Of a stretch of DNA of 8,123 bases, positions 4,961-8,123 are shown piece after piece; the stretch's first letter is position 1; every line of letters starts with the position of its first letter. Below the pieces are notes generated by a model, which did not search any database, was not told the origin of the DNA, and worked only from the letters and a program-made list of their open reading frames with translations. Made by a program: the position numbers and the translations under genes. Source of the stretch: Rhodospirillales bacterium (GTDB lineage Bacteria > Pseudomonadota > Alphaproteobacteria > Rhodospirillales_A > Casp-alpha2); the NCBI GenBank assembly GCA_016763915.1, contig JAESSX010000005.1, positions 1 through 8,123 on the forward strand, written 5' to 3'.

Positions 4961-7693
4961 ATGTTGGAAGCCATCGCCAAGCGTCTGTTTGGCTCCGCTA
5001 ACGAGCGTTTTCTCAAGAGTCTGGACAAGGATGTCCAGGCCATCAATGGGTTGGAACCGTCGCTGGAGGCATTGAGCGACGCCGATCTGGCTGCGCGCAC
5101 GCCGTGGCTCAAGGAACGCCTAAGCCAAGGCGAAAGCCTGGACGACCTGCTGGTTGACGCCTTCGCCACCGTGCGCGAAGTGGCCAAACGGGTTTTGGGC
5201 GAGCGCCCCTTCGACGTGCAACTGCTCGGCGGCATGGTCCTGCACCGGGGCATGATCGCCGAAATGCGCACCGGCGAAGGCAAGACTTTGGTCTCCACCA
5301 TGCCGGTCTATCTCAACGCATTGGGCGGCGAAGGCATCCACGTGGTCACCGTCAACGACTACCTGGCCGAACGCGACTCCCAATGGATGGGCGGCATCTT
5401 CAACTTTCTGGGGCTCAGCGTCGGCGTCATCACCAACGACAAGGACGACCTCGAACGCCAGGAAGCCTACGCCTGCGATGTCACCTACGGCACCAACAAC
5501 GAGCTCGGCTTCGATTACCTGCGCGACAACATGAAGTTTTCCCTCGATGACATGGTGCAGCGGCCGTTTTCGTACGCCATCGTCGACGAGGTCGATTCCA
5601 TCCTCGTCGACGAAGCCCGCACGCCGCTGATTATCTCGGGCTCCACCGAGGACGTGTCCGAGCTCTATGAAGCCATCGACAAGCTGATCCCGAAGCTCGG
5701 CCCCGATGATTACGAGAAGGACGAGAAGGCCCGCGCCGTGACCCTGACCGAAACCGGCACGGAAAACATCGAACAGTTGCTTAAAGACGCCGGCCTGATC
5801 ACCGAGGGCAACCTGTACGACCTCAACAACGTGTCGCTGGTGCACCACACCAACCAGGCGCTGCGCGCGCACAAACTGTTCAAGCGCGACACCGATTACA
5901 TCGTCAAGGACAACAAGGTCATCATCATCGACGAGTTCACCGGGCGCATGATGGAGGGCCGGCGCTATTCCGAAGGCCTGCACCAGGCCCTGGAAGCCAA
6001 GGAAAACGCCGAAGTGCAGCTGGAAAACCAGACCCTGGCGTCGATCACCTTCCAGAACTATTTCCGCATGTATCCCAAGCTGGCCGGCATGACCGGAACG
6101 GCGATGACCGAAGCCGGCGAGTTTTCCGAGATTTACGGGCTCGAGGTCATCGACATTCCGACCAACGTGTCCTGCGTGCGCGTCGACAACGACGACGAGG
6201 TCTACCGCACGGTGGAGGAAAAGGACGCCGCCATCATCGAGCTGGTCGGCGAGTGCCAGAAACGCAACCAGCCGGTCCTGGTCGGCACCGTCAGCATCGA
6301 GAAATCCGAGCACCTGGCGGACCTGCTGAAGAAGAACAAGGTCAAGCACAACGTGCTCAACGCGCGCTATCACGAACAGGAAGCCATGATCATCGCCCAG
6401 GCCGGCGCGCCGGGCTCGGTCACCATCGCCACCAACATGGCCGGCCGCGGCACCGACATTCAACTCGGCGGCAACGTCAACATGCGCATTGCCCAGGAGG
6501 TCAAGGAAACGGAAGGCTCCGAAGCGCACGACCTGGGCGCGCGCCGCATCCGCGAAGAAATCATCTATTTCAAAAAGGTTGTGCTCGAGGCCGGCGGGCT
6601 GATGGTGATCGGCACCGAACGCCACGAAAGCCGCCGCATCGACAACCAGCTGCGCGGCCGCTCCGGACGCCAGGGCGACCCCGGGGCGTCCAACTTCTTC
6701 CTGTCGCTGGAAGACGACCTGATGCGGATTTTCGGCTCCGAGCGCATCGACAGCATGCTGCAGAAGCTGGGGCTGGAGGAAGGCGAGGCCATCATCCATC
6801 CGTGGGTCAACAAGGCGCTGGAAAAAGCCCAGCAGAAAGTCGAGGCGCGCAACTTCGAAATCCGCAAGAACCTGCTGAAATTCGACGACGTGATGAACGA
6901 CCAGCGCAAGGTCATCTACGAACAGCGCAAGGAACTGATGTCCGTCGAGGACGTGTCCGAGGACATCGCCGGCATGCGCCAGCAGGTTCTCGACGACCTG
7001 GTCGCCCAATGCATTCCGGAAAAGGCCTACGCCGAACAGTGGAACATCGAAACGCTGCATGAAGAAGCGTTGCGCATCTTCGCCCTCGATCTGCCGATCG
7101 CCGACTGGGCCAAGGAAGAAGGCATCGCCGACGCGGAAATCCACGAGCGTTTGTCAAAGGCGGTCGAGGACCGGATGAAAGCCAAGGCCGACGTCTATGG
7201 CGCCGAGATCATGCGCGACGTGGAAAAAAGCCTGCTGTTGCAGTTGCTCGATCAGCTGTGGAAGGATCATCTGCTGACCCTCGATCATCTGCGCGAGGGC
7301 ATCGGGCTGCGGGCCTATGCCCAACGCGACCCCCTGAACGAATACAAGCGCGAGGCCTTCAACCTGTTCGAGGATATGCTGAACATGCTGCGCGAGCGGG
7401 TGACCCAGGTCATGTCCCATGTGGAAATGGAAGTGGACGGCCTCGACCTGGCGCAGCTCAACAGGCCCGAACAGGAAATGACCGAAACCCGCGAGGACCC
7501 CGCCTTCCAGGCCTTCGAAGCCTACGAAGGCGAGGAGGGAGAATTAGCTCAAATCGCGCCGGTCACCAGCCGCCAGGCTGCGGCCACCCTCGACCCCGAC
7601 AACCCCGCGACCTGGGGCCGGGTGTCGCGCAACGCGGCGTGCCCGTGCAACTCGGGGCAAAAGTACAAGCACTGCCACGGCAAGGTGGCTTAG
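4961..7693 (+). CDS. secA: SecA, preprotein translocase ATPase
   Basis: SecA is the ATP-driven motor that pushes unfolded preproteins through the SecYEG channel at the inner membrane. The 910 residues match the family (E. coli 901). The N-terminal region ([15 protein letters not shown]) is typical. Walker A is MRTGEGKT (102-109) and Walker B is [14 protein letters not shown] (207-220). The preprotein cross-linking region follows from about 220 to 370, and the second nucleotide-binding domain includes [13 protein letters not shown] (492-504) and [12 protein letters not shown] (564-575). The helical scaffold starts near 615 ([20 protein letters not shown]) and the helical wing follows. The C-terminal zinc finger [14 protein letters not shown] has Cys894, Cys896, Cys905 and His906 and binds SecB and phospholipid in known SecAs. 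The ATG is preceded by AGGA (4948-4951), nine bases upstream, and directly by a TGA that closes a short upstream frame. It ends in TAG, overlapping the stop of the convergent gene. Nothing is missing. Confidence 0.99.
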   Translation: MLEAIAKRLFGSANERFLKSLDKDVQAINGLEPSLEALSDADLAARTPWLKERLSQGESLDDLLVDAFATVREVAKRVLGERPFDVQLLGGMVLHRGMIAEMRTGEGKTLVSTMPVYLNALGGEGIHVVTVNDYLAERDSQWMGGIFNFLGLSVGVITNDKDDLERQEAYACDVTYGTNNELGFDYLRDNMKFSLDDMVQRPFSYAIVDEVDSILVDEARTPLIISGSTEDVSELYEAIDKLIPKLGPDDYEKDEKARAVTLTETGTENIEQLLKDAGLITEGNLYDLNNVSLVHHTNQALRAHKLFKRDTDYIVKDNKVIIIDEFTGRMMEGRRYSEGLHQALEAKENAEVQLENQTLASITFQNYFRMYPKLAGMTGTAMTEAGEFSEIYGLEVIDIPTNVSCVRVDNDDEVYRTVEEKDAAIIELVGECQKRNQPVLVGTVSIEKSEHLADLLKKNKVKHNVLNARYHEQEAMIIAQAGAPGSVTIATNMAGRGTDIQLGGNVNMRIAQEVKETEGSEAHDLGARRIREEIIYFKKVVLEAGGLMVIGTERHESRRIDNQLRGRSGRQGDPGASNFFLSLEDDLMRIFGSERIDSMLQKLGLEEGEAIIHPWVNKALEKAQQKVEARNFEIRKNLLKFDDVMNDQRKVIYEQRKELMSVEDVSEDIAGMRQQVLDDLVAQCIPEKAYAEQWNIETLHEEALRIFALDLPIADWAKEEGIADAEIHERLSKAVEDRMKAKADVYGAEIMRDVEKSLLLQLLDQLWKDHLLTLDHLREGIGLRAYAQRDPLNEYKREAFNLFEDMLNMLRERVTQVMSHVEMEVDGLDLAQLNRPEQEMTETREDPAFQAFEAYEGEEGELAQIAPVTSRQAAATLDPDNPATWGRVSRNAACPCNSGQKYKHCHGKVA

Positions 7694-8123
7694 TCGCCGG
7701 TTTCCACTTCAAGCACGGCAATCATGTTGGGCGTCCAGACCACCGGGGTGACGGCCAGAATCATGGACAGAAACCCATGCAGGGCGTCTTCGGCGAAGCG
7801 CCGGAACGGGCTGCCGCGGCGCTGCGGCAGGAAAGCGGTCGCTCGGTACCCCGCCGCCTGGGCCAACTGCTCCAGGCTGTTGGGGGTGAAGGCCGTCTTG
7901 TGCGTGAGATCGGCGAACTGGTGGATGCCGCCCCAGGGCGAGCTCATGTTGGGCACCCGGATAACGACCCGGCCTTTGGGCGCCAGCACGGTCTTGATCT
8001 TTTGTAACAGCCGGACCCCGTCGCCGGCGGAAAAACGCTCGAACACGTCGAGCAGGACGACGCAGCCGAACGGCTCGTCGGCGGTGCCGCGGTCCAGGAA
8101 ATCCCCGATGTCGCCGACGAAAA
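7690..8123 (-). CDS. Class I SAM-dependent methyltransferase, C-terminal part (runs off right edge)
   Basis: The frame is open to the right edge, giving at least 144 residues up to the TAA at 7690-7692; the true start lies outside, and the internal GTG at 8044-8046 is not a likely start. [20 protein letters not shown] resembles the 'D-V-hydrophobic-E-H/R' post-strand-4 segment of Methyltransf_11/23-type enzymes. It is followed by [21 protein letters not shown], the classic beta-5 region (LKPGGRLIVRVPN), and by [23 protein letters not shown], typical of family members found in polysaccharide or lipid glycan loci. The C-terminus holds a hydrophobic segment ([13 protein letters not shown]) before [11 protein letters not shown]. 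The SAM-binding GxGxG motif would be upstream, outside the window. The substrate cannot be told. It is convergent with secA and the stops share 7690-7693, leaving no room for a terminator between them. Confidence 0.8.
   Translation of the reverse strand, partial: FVGDIGDFLDRGTADEPFGCVVLLDVFERFSAGDGVRLLQKIKTVLAPKGRVVIRVPNMSSPWGGIHQFADLTHKTAFTPNSLEQLAQAAGYRATAFLPQRRGSPFRRFAEDALHGFLSMILAVTPVVWTPNMIAVLEVETGD

Noticed and set aside
4860..5075. An alternative frame overlapping the start of secA
   Set aside because: It runs out of frame through conserved secA codons with no recognisable product.
5120..7144. A very long minus-strand open frame opposite secA
   Set aside because: It is antisense to the well-conserved secA frame, its composition (runs of Val, Asp, His, Gly) is what reversed GC-rich codons give, and no domain is recognisable.

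Overview
The window looks like a chromosomal segment of a GC-rich alphaproteobacterium, probably Rhodospirillales-like. This rests on strong G/C third-position bias, on the protein flavour of SecA, ArgJ and a DUF2927 protein, and on the gene order parvulin-argJ-mutT beside secA, which I recall from alphaproteobacteria. Genus and species cannot be read from the sequence. I see no mobile element, CRISPR array, tRNA or rRNA.

Layout from left to right. Positions 1-49 (minus) hold the first 16 codons of a gene that runs off the left edge. It begins with a signal-peptide-like sequence behind a strong ribosome binding site and an unusually AT-rich leader that can form several small hairpins. Positions 268-3655 (minus) hold a tight four-gene operon, transcribed right to left: a secreted parvulin-type prolyl isomerase, argJ (arginine biosynthesis), a mutT/Nudix gene, and a stand-alone MoaB/CinA-type domain protein. 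The spacings are a 4-nt ATGA overlap, a 20-nt overlap and a 10-nt gap. A 290-nt divergent region follows. Then, on the plus strand, come a secreted DUF2927 protein (3946-4731), a recognisable secA promoter (perfect TTGACA at -35), and full-length secA (4961-7693). A convergent, truncated SAM methyltransferase gene (7690-8123, minus) shares four bases with the secA stop.

Functionally this is core housekeeping with an export theme. SecA drives preproteins through SecYEG, the parvulin would help them fold in the periplasm, and the DUF2927 protein and the left-edge protein look exported. ArgJ recycles the acetyl group in arginine synthesis. MutT would clean oxidised nucleotides.

The main anomalies are inside the operon. 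The mutT reading frame is intact and has a perfect Nudix box except for one in-frame TAG where the family normally has Lys (GGK). The parvulin gene appears to have a one-base indel in a G5 run that replaces its expected C-terminus and carries the frame into argJ. Either is a real lesion or a sequence error. I did not find a convincing new biological system; the remaining findings are modest regulatory or structural leads.
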